Source: Chlorocebus sabaeus | Lineage: Eukaryota > Chordata > Mammalia > Primates > Cercopithecidae | Assembly: GCF_047675955.1 (NCBI RefSeq) | Contig: NC_132911.1 | Span: 74,557,133 to 74,621,132, forward strand | Length of the DNA: 64,000 bases | Direction: 5' to 3' | Shown: positions 34,739 to 46,530 of the stretch, one piece after another | How the letters are laid out: every line of letters begins with the position of its first letter | Position numbering within the stretch: the first letter of the stretch is position 1 | Position numbers and translations under genes: made by a program | Notes under the pieces: model-generated | What the model saw: the letters and a program-made list of their open reading frames with translations, nothing else | Databases searched by the model: none | What the model was told of the DNA's origin: nothing

Positions 34739-35620
34739 CTGAAGAAAATATTTGCAATTCATATACCAGGTGAAAGTGTCTGTAATATATAAAGAACTCT
34801 TACAACTCAACAATCAACTCACTTTTAAAATGGGCAAATAAGGTGTTTGTTTGTTTGTTTGTTTGTTTTTGAGACAGGATCTCACTCTGTTACCCAGGCT
34901 GGAATGCAGTGTCACCATCACAGCTCAATGCAACCTCTGTCTCCTAGGCTCAGGTGATCTTCCCACCTCAGCCTTCCAAGTATTTGGGACTATAGGCACA
35001 TGACATATCATTCCAGGCAATTTTTTGTAATTTTTGTAGACATGGGGTTTCACCATGTTGCCCAGGCTAGTCTCAAACTCCTGGGATCAAGTGATCTGCC
35101 CACCTTGGCCCCCAAAGTGCTCACGCCAGATTACAGGCGTGAGACACCTCACCTGGACTGGCAAATAATTGTAATAGACAGTTCTCCAAAGAAATATACA
35201 AGTGGCCAATGAGCATGTTAAAAGATGTTTAACACCACTAATCATTACGGAATGCAAATCAAAACTACAAGATACCATGTCACACCCATGAGGATAACTA
35301 TAATCAAAAAAAGAGAAAATAACAAGATGGCACAGTGGCTCATGTTGTGTGATTCCATTTATGTGAAATGTCCAGAATGGGCAAATCCATGCAAAACGAA
35401 AGTATCTCCGTGGTTTCAAGGGCCTGTGGGAACAGAGAATGGGGAGTGACTACCTAATGTGTGTGGAATCTCCTTTAGGGATGATGAAAATGTTTTGGAG
35501 ATAGAGGTGAAGGTTATAAAATACAAAATATATTAAAAACCAATTAATTGTACACTTTAGAATGGTGAATTTTATGTGAATTAAATCTCAATTTTTAAAA
35601 TTGCAAAAAAAAAAAAAAAA
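34739..35620 (+). mobile_element. Old L1 (L1M-type), split by an Alu
   Basis: Left part 34739-34841 (TATAAAGAACTCTTACAACT) continues after the Alu at 35160 with AGTTCTCCAAAGAAATATAC and CAAATCAAAACTACAAGATA, then the 3' end TTGTACACTTTAGAATGG and an A-tail at about 35605-35622. An internal deletion occurs near 35330. No intact frame remains. Confidence 0.85.
34842..35159 (-). mobile_element. AluJ SINE inside the L1M
   Basis: Reverse-oriented with a (TTTG)n tail. Target duplication GGCAAATAA is at 34833-34841 and 35160-35168. Confidence 0.9.
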
Positions 35621-35622
35621 AG

Positions 35623-36078
35623 CTGACACCAACAACCTAAAAAACCCAAATAAAAACATAAAACTTCAATATCTCCTGGTTTGAACAATTAATTATATGA
35701 TCACTCTATTCATAGGGCAATTAGTAGGGAGTAAATAGAAGGAAGTAAAGATTACAAAGATTGCAAGGAGCTGGGAGTTGAAGATTCGGATAAAAATCTT
35801 CTTTCAAGACCTAGTTCTGTAAGAGATAGATAAATTAGCAGTACAGATGCAAAGGTTTGGTTTTGTATTTTCAGTCTAATGTAACCCAGGATCAAGGTCA
35901 GACTGAAATTCTAAAGATCCTCTTGAAGAGTAAGGGTTAATATTTCTTAGTACAGAAGTTCCCCAACCTAACAAACTTTTAAGTAGAACCTTCAGATAGA
36001 GGAGCCTATTCGCCTAATGTTAATTCAGGAGAGGGCTTGGAGCTTAAGAATTTAAATGCTAAGCCTGGCCAAAGTGTT
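35623..36078. other. Unique sequence
   Basis: No gene or repeat is recognised. Confidence 0.4.
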
Positions 36079-36090
36079 CCTGATGGAACT

Positions 36091-36407
36091 GTTTTTTGTT
36101 TTTTGGCTTTTTTTTTTTTTTTTTTTTTTTGAGACGGAGTCTCGCTCTGCCGCCCCAGAGTGCGGTGGCGGGATCTCAGCTCACTGCAAGCTCCGCCTCC
36201 CAGGTTCACGCCATTCTCCTGCCTCAGCCTCCCGAGTAGCTGGGACTACAGGCGCCCGCCACTACGCCCGGCTAATTTTTTGTATTTTTAGTAGAGATGG
36301 GGTTTCACTGTGCTAACCAGGCTGGTCTCGATCTCTTGACCTCGTGATCTGCCCGCCTCAGCCTCCCAAAGTGCTGGGATTACAAGTGTGAGCCACTACG
36401 CCCAGCC
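36091..36407 (-). mobile_element. AluY SINE
   Basis: Reverse-oriented young Alu with long T tail. Target duplication CCTGATGGAACT is at 36079-36090 and CCTGATGAAACT at 36408-36419. Confidence 0.93.
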
Positions 36408-39170
36408 CCTGATGAAACTTCTGTGGCAAGACTTCCCTAGTCCTTGCTATCTACCTTCCCCTGACCCTGGCATTGGCCCACATCCAAATGTGCCCAGTGT
36501 CAGAGTCAGGGGCAGGTAGACTGCAAGGAGATCCTACAGCTGCTGAGTGGTCCCCTAGGCTCATGCAGAAATTACCACGGACAGGAGTTGCCTCCTCCTT
36601 CACATGTGGAGTGGAGATGAAACTAATCCATCTTGCCCAAAGGTGACTGATAGAATGTGTATTAACCTGGTCCTAAAGCTTAAAAGATGAACTCACACTC
36701 CTATATAGGGAAATGCATTTGGGAGCTAGACATTTATAAGCCTAGTCTGTTCATAAGTAGAAAGCTATACTCAGTTTATTCCCCTTCTTTATTTCAATTC
36801 AAGTGTTGAATAAGAGGTTTCCTTATTAAATAAAATCCCCTGAAGTCTCAATGAGACCCTTTCAAAGGGGTATCTATTCTGCCTGAAATTGTCACACCAT
36901 CTTCTTGCTCCTTCCTTTTCTGTTCTCCCTCTTTTTCATTAAGGACTGTAGATTCAGCACTGTGAAACACACACAGAAGTAAAACGCTGGATATTTGCCC
37001 TCAAAGACTTTACAGTCAAGTTGAAGAGACAAATAGAAATAGAAAATGCTAGATAATGTTATGCTTTAAACAACATATGAGCATTGTAACAAAGCAATAT
37101 ATGATTACATTCTATGTGGTGGTATGGGAATTAGCGCTATGAGTTTAGCAGGGTGAGATTCTTGTGAGATGAAAAAGATTGAAAATAGTTCATGTTTCAT
37201 TTAAAGTAACTCTCATTTTGACAAACTCTTAAGGATTTTCTACTGACAATTGAAATATGGTGCCCATTGACTAAGGCTTGAAAATAGTTTTGCTTTATAT
37301 AATTGTAATCACATTTGATCTGTATTATAAAATTCTAATACAACCTCCCTTCCTAACTCCAAATTGGATAGCCTCTTAGCATTTATGGTAACAGGATTTG
37401 ACCTATAATACATTGTGTTTATATAATACTCTATATTTAGCATCAAATGGAAAAGTTTTCCAATAATGAGCTTTTGGAACACAGTCAATTCACAGGAATC
37501 AAGTCACGCTCATGACAGCTCAGCAGCTCTGAACTGTTCTTGAGAAAAGAGTGAATGACAGGATGCAAAACTAGCAATTGTGCAAAGAACTGAACTGCTC
37601 CGTTCATCAAAACTTGACTGTAAACTTTCCTTCTAATTGACTGCTTGGCTATTTGACCTTTTATTTTTTTTTTAAGGAAATTGTATTTGGAGTCCCTGGT
37701 CCTCCCACCCCCTAACTCCTAAAAATCTTTTGTTTTATCTCAAAGGTAGTACAAGTAGACTGTCGGCTAAATTATCTTGGAACACAGGCAGTCTCCAATT
37801 TTTAGTTTGACAATTAGTTCACTTAACCACGTTTTTTCATTTCTGAGAAGCCAAACCAATCCCAAACAAAACCAAATCAACGACATTTATCAAAACAACA
37901 CCATCACTGCCAATAACAAATAAAAATTCGACAGTTACAATAAAAACCATTCCATGAGACAGGATTCCCCTGTTATCCTCATTTTGCAGTGATGTGAGGC
38001 ACATTTTGTGAGCCCTCTGTACTGAGAACGTTCAGAAACAAAGAAATGAAAAGTTTTCCTGTTTCAGGTGTTTTTAGATACAGAATTTTCCATACTGGAT
38101 TAGATCATTTCCCCATCAAAACCAATATCCTGCTTAGTCGACATGAGTTAATGATGGCAAAATGCTTTGAAAACATAAAAAACATAAATACTACATACAT
38201 ACGAGCAATAATGGGCTTCCACACTAGTAACTTTGTGGCTCCAAGCCCAGGCTTATGATAGGATACTTTGAAAAGAACATTAAATCTATAGAAGAGATGA
38301 AATATTTACAGATTAACTTCTTACTTCTTTTCACATTTTATATGACTTGAGCAAATAAATACTTTTTTAAAAATCCAGGAAGTGTTAAGAGTTAAGGATG
38401 TTTCCAGATCTAGCTAAGCATGTGTTTTGCTACATTCTTTATAATGTGTAAGTGTTTCTTGGGTTGGCTCTGAAGAATTGAGTTAAGCAGGTTACATGTA
38501 ATTACAGGGCTCACTGCCTAGAAATGATTATTTTGTTCTTTCTTCCCTCCTATCGGAAAGGGAATGGGAAGACAAAGCTTTACCAAATAGTATTCTTAAG
38601 TTGTATAGCTTTAAATTTGCTTAGAAAGTGGGAGCCATTTTTTTTTTTTCGGTTCTGTTTACCTGGTGTATTTCAGGTTTGTCTATTTGTTCTTGAACTA
38701 TGGGAAGAAACTTAAAATAAACTAAAGACTACAGTGTTTGCCTTTTTACTCTAAGTGTTGTTTATTGAACAGCTTTTTAAGATTAACAACCACTGAAGAA
38801 TGTATGGGATTCATCAGCCAATTATGGTTACTTTGCTCTCTACAAAGGCTGAAAAAAAAATCACCCAATGGGAGTCGTTCATTTTTTTGGTTACTTTTTA
38901 AAAGGCATCTCAGATGTTTCATTTCAAAAGTTTCCAGATAACTTTACCATTTGTTCTTTATTTAATTTGGAATTGTTTAGATCATCTGAAGAACACTTGC
39001 TTTCCTAACAAATTCAGAACGATTAAGGTCTTGATGCTTTTAGGAGCTGACATTTTGACTAAAATTCTATTTGAGATTCCATCTAGATCAGATCTAATTT
39101 TTCCAAGCATTACTGGATAGCAGAGTTTATAAAATGCAAAAAATTTGCCAAAATAATACTTAATATTTAT
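36408..39170. other. Repeat-poor unique block
   Basis: 2.7 kb with only faint MIR/L2-class traces (about 36950-37080). A 38085-38135 phrase (CATACTGGATTAGATCA, CAATATCCTGC) is reminiscent of very old CR1/L3-type repeats. Open frames (60-70 codons) are not recognisable as genes. Confidence 0.4.
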
Positions 39171-39276
39171 ATTTAGTTTCTATCTCAAAAATCCCAAAGC
39201 ACTTTGCATGCAAATATTTATCCTACTTTATAGATGAAGAAATTTGGGGACTAGAGTAACCACTGCAACACTGCAT

Positions 39277-39307
<31 letters not shown>

Positions 39308-39340
39308 TGCCCAGAGCTGGAAACAGACCCTTTGTTCTAG
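39171..39340 (+). repeat. MIR SINE containing an A-tract
   Basis: ATCCTACTTTATAGATGAAG followed by CTAGAGTAACCACTGC is the MIR core. A run of about 27 A (39281-39307) lies where the MIR reads TAGCAAGT, and AGAGCTGGAAACAGACCC may be its continuation. Confidence 0.6.
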
Positions 39341-39425
39341 TCTTGATTGTGCCACCTTGAGCCTGGCATTTAACCTCTGTGGACCTCAGTCTCTGCACCT
39401 ATAAAAGGAGGGATTTGGGCGAGAT
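39341..39425 (-). repeat. MIR SINE fragment in inverted orientation
   Basis: TGAGCCTGGCATTTAACCTC and GGACCTCAGTCTCTGCACCT are the reverse complement of the MIR core, head-to-head with the preceding MIR. Confidence 0.65.
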
Positions 39426-39955
39426 ATGCTGAGGACACTAACATTCTACACATCTAAACTTCGAAGAACTTTTCTAAAGCAAGAAAAAGAGTAAGGGCTA
39501 AATTTAATTTGTCAGAGCGGAAAGAGAGCAAAGAGAGAGGAGAGAGGACTGGGAGTAGGAGATAAAAAGGCGTGGAAAGTGGTCTTGAGATGGATGTTAT
39601 TGGGGACCAACCTTCTCAATGCACTGGTCAAGCGCCCGACGTTGTTGAGAACAGCACCTGGTGTTCTGGGCTTGTGTGTTTGTGCCAGCAGGTATATAGT
39701 GGGATGTGTGCAAAATAAAGAGTTCCAGTCAGATGAGTGAGGAAAAACCTGTTGGGCACGTTGTTTCGAGTCATGTGTGCGTAGCAGTCATTAGATCTCT
39801 GGAGCTTTTCTATCTTTGCTAATTTACTTTTCATTTGCTTTTCTCAAACCAGCATAACCTAGTAGTAGGTTCATAGCTACAATTAATTGTGTGTACACAA
39901 TGCCAAGCCATAAATTATACTCTTTCAGTTTCCAAATTAACTGACACCATCTAAT
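39426..39955. other. Unique sequence
   Basis: Purine-rich GAGAGAGGAGAGAGG at 39530-39550; otherwise nothing recognised. Confidence 0.4.
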
Positions 39956-40260
39956 CACACAATTAAAATGCTTTTATGGTTATGAAAGCAATACATGCTT
40001 TATTGAAGAATATTACAAAAAAAAAAAAAGACAAAAAAATACTACATGTAAAATCAAGATTGACAATAACCCCGCCACCCAGAGGATGAATAATCACTTT
40101 CAACATTCTGTATGTTTTCCTTCTGTGTTCTCTTCTATGAGCATATATACAATTTTTGTTTTCAAACCTGGGATCACATTGTATATGCAGATTTAAACCT
40201 ATTTTTTATATTAAGAGTATATTGTTAGTACTTTTACATGATAAATGTACTTATATAGTA
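39956..40260. repeat. Ancient LINE-like fragment
   Basis: ACCCCGCCACCCAGAGGATG, CTTTCAACATTCTGTATG and GCATATATACAATTTTTG follow an old, widespread repeat of uncertain name, related to 7985-8400. Confidence 0.4.
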
Positions 40261-41290
40261 AGGGGGTATTTAATTCTAATGCCAAACATCTGGATGAAAA
40301 GTAAAAAGTCAGTCAATTATCTAGATATTTTTCCAATACCCAGATGTTTGGCACCACATCGAAAAAACATTAAAATCCTTGACCAAGCTGTTCAGCTTTT
40401 GCACAGATGTCTGGCATTATGTAGGCAAACTCTCTCTGAACTGACGGACATTTTGGCAGGAGAGAGACACAGCATTTATTACATGCTCTGGGTCAAAAGT
40501 GTTTTAAAATTTAGCTCGTGTGCATGGGTAACCTTTTCATTGTTTCACAATGAATCAGCAGCACGAAGAAAAAAATATATATTTTTAGGAACCCTTAATC
40601 CATTATGATGAAAGTCTGCTATCTATCTCTATTTTTGGTCACTTCTCAGTCTGTTGGACTGTTTGTTGACCTTGAGAGCTTAGCATAAAGTTGTTGTTTC
40701 TTTCAAGTCTTGGTCTTGAGGATTTGTACCCTAGTGATGGTTTTGTTTTGTCTTTTCTCTATAATTAAGAAAATTCTTTCTGGCTGATAATTTTATTAAC
40801 AGATTGCGCTGAATATTTAAAAGTCATGTTAATGTGCCAATATCCCTGACAACAGTCCTGCCTAAAATACATTTAAGACGTTTAAAAAAGATATTTTTAT
40901 GTTTTTCTGACTATCTTGTTTCTTGGGTTATAATTCTTCATCTAGCTCTGCATTAGTCAGTGTATATATTTTTGCATGTATACCCCTTTTTTGATTCCTT
41001 GAAGACATAATTTATAAAAATGTGATGAAGTACAATGTTATCCACCATCGTATCACACCAAATTTTATGTACTTGAGTACACATTTATAGTGATCTTAAA
41101 AATTAACATCCTTAATATATTTGTCTAGTTCTTGACACTCTAAAAGTTATCCTTCGTTTTCCATCTGTTTTTCTTTTCATTAGTGTTGCTTTGATTATGT
41201 CTATTACATGTCTATAACTGTAAAATGTCTCTAATTCTGTGGCTGAAACAGAATAAAAAGAAAATTTATCCAACTTATGTCAAAGGGAGC
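40261..41290. other. Unique sequence with a short inverted repeat
   Basis: Perfect 14-bp arms TGCCAAACATCTGG (40280-40293) and CCAGATGTTTGGCA (40340-40353) could fold into a hairpin. A 150-codon open frame spans 40156-40608 but starts inside the ancient repeat and has no recognisable domain. Confidence 0.45.
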
Positions 41291-41465
41291 AATGTAGCTG
41301 AATGATTAAATACATCAGTCAATTAGTAACGTGGGACTAAATTCACATCTTGCCTTTTATCGGCAAAGAACTGTTCGGCTTGTCCCTCTGTGTTCTCCTG
41401 GCTCTGTCATTAACTTGCTCAATTGCCACTGGCAGGACATTAGCTTGGGCTATGCCTGAGCCTTT
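41291..41465 (-). repeat. MIR-like remnant
   Basis: CTGGCTCTGTCATTAACTTG and the surrounding order weakly match a reverse-oriented MIR. Confidence 0.35.
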
Positions 41466-41952
41466 TCATCCTTCATCCATAAAAAATTACATACTCCCAC
41501 ACTGCTATGTTTTCTGGAATAATTTGTGAAGGTTCTTTGACATTATTAATATTAAGTGTTGTTATTGTTGTGTAACTTGATTTATATGAAGAAATTGCGT
41601 GAGAAAAACCAGGTAGATGTAAGTTTTTGATTTTTAAAATATAAATAAACCACTGCACATTTGAGGACTGACTGCTTTGTTTCTTGCAAGACACTGTAAT
41701 CTCATTTTTGATTTTAGCGTCTGGTTTTTTTGTGTATTATTTGCTTTTATGAATATTTTCTTCAGATTTATTGAGTGTTTTATTATGCCTGGTGTTTTTG
41801 CCCAATTGCAATTTCATTATTGTTTTATATTCTGGGTGCTTTTCTGGAGTCTGTGCGGGTCTAAGTAAGGCAGTCATTAAGGAGGTGATGATACGCCATT
41901 GCTATTCTGGGATGATACTATCTGCACATGATTGCTGTGTTTATATATTTTT
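41466..41952. other. Unique sequence
   Basis: No gene or repeat is recognised. Confidence 0.4.
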
Positions 41953-42254
41953 TGTTTGTTTGTTTTTGAGATGGAGTCTTGCTCTGTCGCCCAGGCTGGA
42001 GTGCAGTGGCATGATCTGGGCTCACTGCAAGCTCTGCCTCCTGGGTTCAAGCAACTCTCCTGCTTTAGCCTCCCGAGTAGCTGGGATTACAGGCGTGCAC
42101 AACCACACCCAACTAATTTTTGCATTTTTAGTAGAGACAAGGTTTCTACTGAACTTGTTGGCTGAGCTGGTCTTGAACTCCGACCTCAAGTGATCCACCT
42201 GCCTCAGCCTCCCAAAGTACTGAGATTATGGGCATGAACCACCATGCCCAGCCT
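41953..42254 (-). mobile_element. AluS-type SINE
   Basis: Reverse-oriented. Flanked by a long target duplication, GCTGTGTTTATATATTTT from 41934 and GCTCTGTTTATATTTTTG from 42255. A short disruption (TTTCTACTGAACTTG) lies in its left arm. Confidence 0.92.
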
Positions 42255-42446
42255 GCTCTGTTTATATTTTTGGATAAAGATGAAACGCTATAGCTACCCA
42301 GCTAAATATTCGGGAATAACTAAATAGTTGCATACTTTTCATTTTCATCCAAAGTTTGACAGTGCTAGGTCCTAAAAACCAGTAGCCACAGACTTCTGAC
42401 CTAGTGTTCTTGAGATGTAGATTTCTACTTGGCCACAAAGGTTGTT

Positions 42447-42862
42447 GTCTAAGTCTGCTTGTGTTTGTGCTGCTATAACAAAATACCTTAGCCTGGTTAA
42501 TTTATAAAAAACAGAAATTTATTTCTCACAGGTCTGGAGGCTGGGATGTGAAAGATCAAGGTGCTGGCAGGTTCAGGGTCTGGTAATGGCTTGCTCTCTA
42601 TTTCCAAGATGGCACCGGTTGCTGTGTCTTCCAGAGGGGATGAACACTGTGTCCTCACATAGCAGAAGAGCAGAAGGGCAAAACAAGAAATGCTGTCTCT
42701 CCCTCAGGCCCTTGTATAAGGGTGCTAATCCCATGTGTGAGGGCAGAGCCTCATAGCCTAATCACCTCCCAACAGCTCCTTCGCTTAATACCATTATCTT
42801 GGAATTTAAGTTCCAATGTATGAATTTTCGACAGACACATACATTCAAACCATAGCAGTTGT
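42447..42862 (-). mobile_element. MaLR LTR, MLT1-type
   Basis: GTGCTGCTATAACAAAATAC, GGTTAATTTATAAAAAACAG, AATCACCTCCCAACAGCTC and CATTCAAACCATAGCAG read as a reverse MLT1 LTR. Confidence 0.85.
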
Positions 42863-43118
42863 ATATGTAGATATGCAAAAAATATAACCATGTTTGCACA
42901 CAAGAAAGATTGTTGAAGGAAATGGTAGAATCAGTTTAAACATTTATTTCACAACTGATGATTGAATTCAGTCACTAATTGGTTGCTTTACAGTTAAGTA
43001 GTTGTTTGACAAACTTCAAAGTTATCTTTCACCTTTGATATCTTTTTCACATTCCTATTGGTATGGGAATATTCTGGTTGTAAACATTCTTAGGCAAATA
43101 AATTTTTCTTCTTTTCTG

Positions 43119-43223
43119 TTTTGAGACGGTCTCACTATATTGGCCAGGCTGGTCTTGCACTGCTGGGTTCAAGTAATTCCCCATCTCAGCCTCCCAAGTA
43201 GCTGGGATTGTAGGCACCTGGTC
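43119..43223 (-). mobile_element. Short rearranged Alu fragment
   Basis: GAGACGGTCTCACTATATTGG is joined to mid-Alu text. About 105 bp with internal loss. Confidence 0.75.
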
Positions 43224-43286
43224 TTAAATTTTAGTGACTATTTTCTACTGTCTCTCTTTCTCTCTCTCATTCTATTTCTCTCTCTC

Positions 43287-43456
43287 TTTTTTTTTTTTTT
43301 TTTTTTTTTTTGAGGTAGAGTCTTGCTCTGTTGCCGAGGCTAGAATGCAGTGGTGCGATCTTGGCTCACTGCAGCTTCTGCCTCCTGGGTTCAAGCAATT
43401 CTCCTGCCTTAGCCTCCTGAGTAGCTGAAATTACAGGCACCCGCCACTACACCCAG
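43287..43456 (-). mobile_element. AluS right-arm fragment
   Basis: A T-run of about 25 then the reverse-oriented right arm ending at CACTACACCCAG, directly abutting the L1 3' tail. It is preceded by a CT-rich tract (43245-43286). Confidence 0.85.
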
Positions 43457-44690
43457 TTTTTTTATTTTTTAAAAATTATACTTTAAGTTCTAGGTATACA
43501 TGTGCCATGTCGGTGTGCTGCACCCATCAACTCATCATTTACATTAGGTATTTCTCCTAATGCTATCCCTCCCCCAGCCCCCACCCCTACAACAGGCCCT
43601 GGTGTGTGATGTTCCCCTCCCTGTGTCCATGTGTTCTCATTCTTCAACTCCCACTTATGAGTGAGAACATGCGGTGTTTGGTTTTCTGTCCCTGTGATAG
43701 TTTGTTAAGAATGATGGCTTCCAACTTCATCCATGTCCCTGCAAAGGACATGAACTCATCCTTTTTTATGGCTGCATAGTATTCCATAATGTATATGTGC
43801 CACATTTTCTTTATCCAGTCTATTATTGGTGGACATTTGGGTTGGTTCCAAGTCTTTGCTTTGTGAATAGTACCACAATAAACATATGTGTGCATGTGTC
43901 TTTATAGTAGCATGATTTATAATCCTTTTGGCATATACCCAGTAATGGGATTGCTGGGTCAAATGGTATTTCTAGTTCTAGATCCTTGGGGAATCGCCAC
44001 ACTGTTTTCCACAATGGTTGAACTAATTTACACTCCCACCAAGAGTGTAAAAGTGTTCCTATTTCTCCACATCCTCTCCAGCATCGGTTGTTTCCTGACT
44101 TTTTCAATGATCGCCATTCTAACTGGCATGAGATGGTATCTCATTGTGGTTCTGATTTGTACTTATGACCAGTGATGATGAGCATTTTCTCATTTTTCAG
44201 TTGGCTGCATACATGTCTTCTTTTTTTTTTTTTTTTTTTGAGACGGAGTCTTGCTCTGTCGCTCAGGCTGGAGTGCAGTGGCACAATCTCAGCTCACTGC
44301 AAGCTCCACTTCCCGGGTTCACGCCATTCTCCTGCCTCAGCCTCCTGTGTAGCTGGGACTACAGGCGCCCGCCACCGCACCCGGCTAATTTTTTGTATTT
44401 TTAGTAGAGACGGGGTTTCACTGTGTTAGCCAGGATGGTCTTGATCTCCTGACCTCGTGATCTGCCCGTCTCGGCCTCCCAAAGTGCTGGGATTACAGGC
44501 GTGAGCCACTGCGCCTGGCACATGTCTTCTTTTGAGAAGTGTCTGTTCATATCCTTTGCCCACTTTTGATGTTTTTTTTTTTTCTTGTAAAGTTGTTTAA
44601 GTTCTTTGTAGATTCTGGATATTATCCCTTTGTCAGATCGATAGATTGCAAAATTTTCTCCCATTCTGCAGGCTACCTGGATCATGTTAC
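43457..44690 (-). mobile_element. 5'-truncated primate L1 (L1PA/PB-type)
   Basis: The 3' UTR is at about 43457-43660, with the A-rich tail at its plus-strand left end, followed on the minus strand upstream by the ORF2 C-terminal region (43640-44210, cysteine-rich C-terminal part at about 44020-44107). An AluY interrupts it at 44225-44519. ORF2 encodes the L1 endonuclease/reverse transcriptase, but only its tail is present, with frameshifts and stops. It is immobile. Confidence 0.92.
44225..44519 (-). mobile_element. AluY inserted in the L1
   Basis: Low divergence. Exact target duplication ACATGTCTTCTTTT at 44211-44224 and 44520-44533. Confidence 0.95.
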
Positions 44691-44699
44691 TTCTATACT

Positions 44700-45245
44700 C
44701 TGAAGGCTCCAGAAGCTTTCCAAAATATTCAGAAGACAAGACCCTAAATGAAAAAGACTACAAGATCCTATATGAACTGGATCCCAACTACCACTCTCCC
44801 TGTCTCTCTCCCAAATCCAGCCACGCTGGGCATCTCGATATTCTTTACGTGTATGGTATGAAGCTAGCTTGTGTCTCAGGACTTTTCTATTACTCCATCC
44901 TCTACCTGGAAGCTTCTTGCCTTGTTGCATCATATGTCTCAGGTCTCTGTTCAGTGTTGCCTCCTCAGAGGGACCTTCCACTACCATATTTTATAAATTA
45001 GGTCACCTGCCCCTTGTCATTCTCAATATCCTTCATTTGCTTTATTTTTTTCATGGAACTTTTCACTACCTGAATTTATATTATGATACTTCTGTTTATA
45101 GTTTGTTATCTGTCTCAGCTGCCAGCATGCTATCTTCCTCAGAGAAGGAATTTTTTGTTTCTCTTGTGCATTGACGTATCCCTAGCACCTAAATTGATTT
45201 GGCACATAATATGTGCTCAACAAATACCTTTTACAAAAAAAATGA
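44700..45245 (+). repeat. LINE2 3' region
   Basis: CCTGGAAGCTTCTTGCC, GGTCTCTGTTCAGTGTTGCC, CCTAGCACCTAAATTGATTT and TGTGCTCAACAAATACC follow the L2 order. Confidence 0.8.
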
Positions 45246-45329
45246 CTCAGTGTTTACTAATACAGGACTGGGATTCTCTAGATTTGTATCACTCTCTCAT
45301 GTTGCTCTGGGTTTGTAAAATTATCATAG

Positions 45330-45634
45330 CTGGCTGGGCACAGTGGCTCATGCCTATAATCCCAGCGCTTTGGGAGGCAGAGGCAGGTTGATTGTTTGAG
45401 GTCAGGAGTTCGAGACTAGCCTGGCCAACATAGTGAAACTCCGTCTCTACTAAAATAAAACCAAAAAGTAGCCACATGTGGTGGCGGGAGCCTATAATCC
45501 TAGCTACTCTGAAGGCTGAGGCAGGAGAACTGCTTGAATCCGCAAGATGGAGGTTGCAGTGAGCCAAGATCACACTATCGCACTCCAGCGTGAGTGACAG
45601 AGCAAGATTCTGTCTCAAAAAAAAAAAAAAAAAA
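45330..45634 (+). mobile_element. AluS-type SINE
   Basis: Full-length plus-strand Alu with exact target duplication AAAATTATCATAG at 45317-45329 and 45635-45647. Confidence 0.95.
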
Positions 45635-45647
45635 AAAATTATCATAG

Positions 45648-46269
45648 ACATGTGTACATTCCTGAAAGCACAATTATCAGCAAATAACATTTCCTGGACA
45701 ATTTACCTAAAGAAGAGTAGAATCTAAATAATATTAGAAGACAATTGAATTAGATCCAGTCAATCAACAACCTGATTTGTCTTTTCAGCTGCGACGATAA
45801 TTTCCGGCAGGTGACCCAGACATGGGCCTGTTGGCTTGTAGCATGACTGGGGTTAGATGTGCCATTCTCATGTACCGTGAAAGCAATGTGAGGGCACACC
45901 CACTGTCTGTGTTATTAGGGTAAGTTTTCTTTTCCATCTTGATTCACCTCACAAATCAGCGAATAGTCCGTGTTGTGGTAATTTCCTATGTTCTTAAAAG
46001 TATTTACTTCCCACATTACTGAAAAATTTAAAAGACCAGAGTTGACCAGAAAGGCCTAGCCACTTCACAAAAACTTCCCTTTTATGAATGCTTGTGGTTA
46101 GTCGCATAAGAAGTATATGTTGACTTCTCTTCATGTGTCAAACTATGTGGGAGGCACTAAGAAAAAGCAAAAACACAATAGCCCTACATCGGGATCACAC
46201 TCTCACCTCTCTCATTCATGGTATCTGCTCTGGAGACGTTTATAATCTATTCAAAGCTAAATAGATCAC
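45648..46269. other. Unique sequence with a splice-like segment
   Basis: It contains TTTGTCTTTTCAG (acceptor-like, ending 45788) and AGG|GTAAGT (donor-like at 45919/45920) flanking 131 bp. All three plus frames of that segment contain stops, so it would have to be non-coding or a terminal coding exon. Confidence 0.35.
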
Positions 46270-46530
46270 GAGGGGAGGATCATGAGATCAGGAGTTCGAG
46301 ACCAGCCTGACCAACATGGCGAAATCCCGTCTCTACTAAAAATACAAAAATTAGCCAGGCGTGGTGGCAGGTGCCTGTAATCCCAGTTACTTAGGAGGCT
46401 GAGGCAAGAGAATCGCTTGAACCTGGGAGGTGGAGGTTGCAGTGAGCTGAGATTGTGCCATTGTACTCCAGCCTGGGCGACAAGAGCAAGACTCCATCTA
46501 AAAAATCAAACAAACAAAAAAAATAAAACA
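46270..46530 (+). mobile_element. AluS SINE, 5'-truncated
   Basis: It starts in the middle of the left arm at GGGGAGGATCATGAGATCAG and runs to a (CAAA)n tail. Confidence 0.88.

Noticed and set aside
40156..40608. 150-codon open frame
   Set aside because: It starts in an ancient repeat, crosses a hairpin-forming repeat and resembles no protein family.
43640..44110. Open frames of the L1 ORF2 C-terminal region
   Set aside because: The element is 5'-truncated, frameshifted and split by an AluY, so it is not an active gene.
45289..45690. 133-codon minus-strand open frame
   Set aside because: It is the well-known Alu antisense reading plus short flanks.
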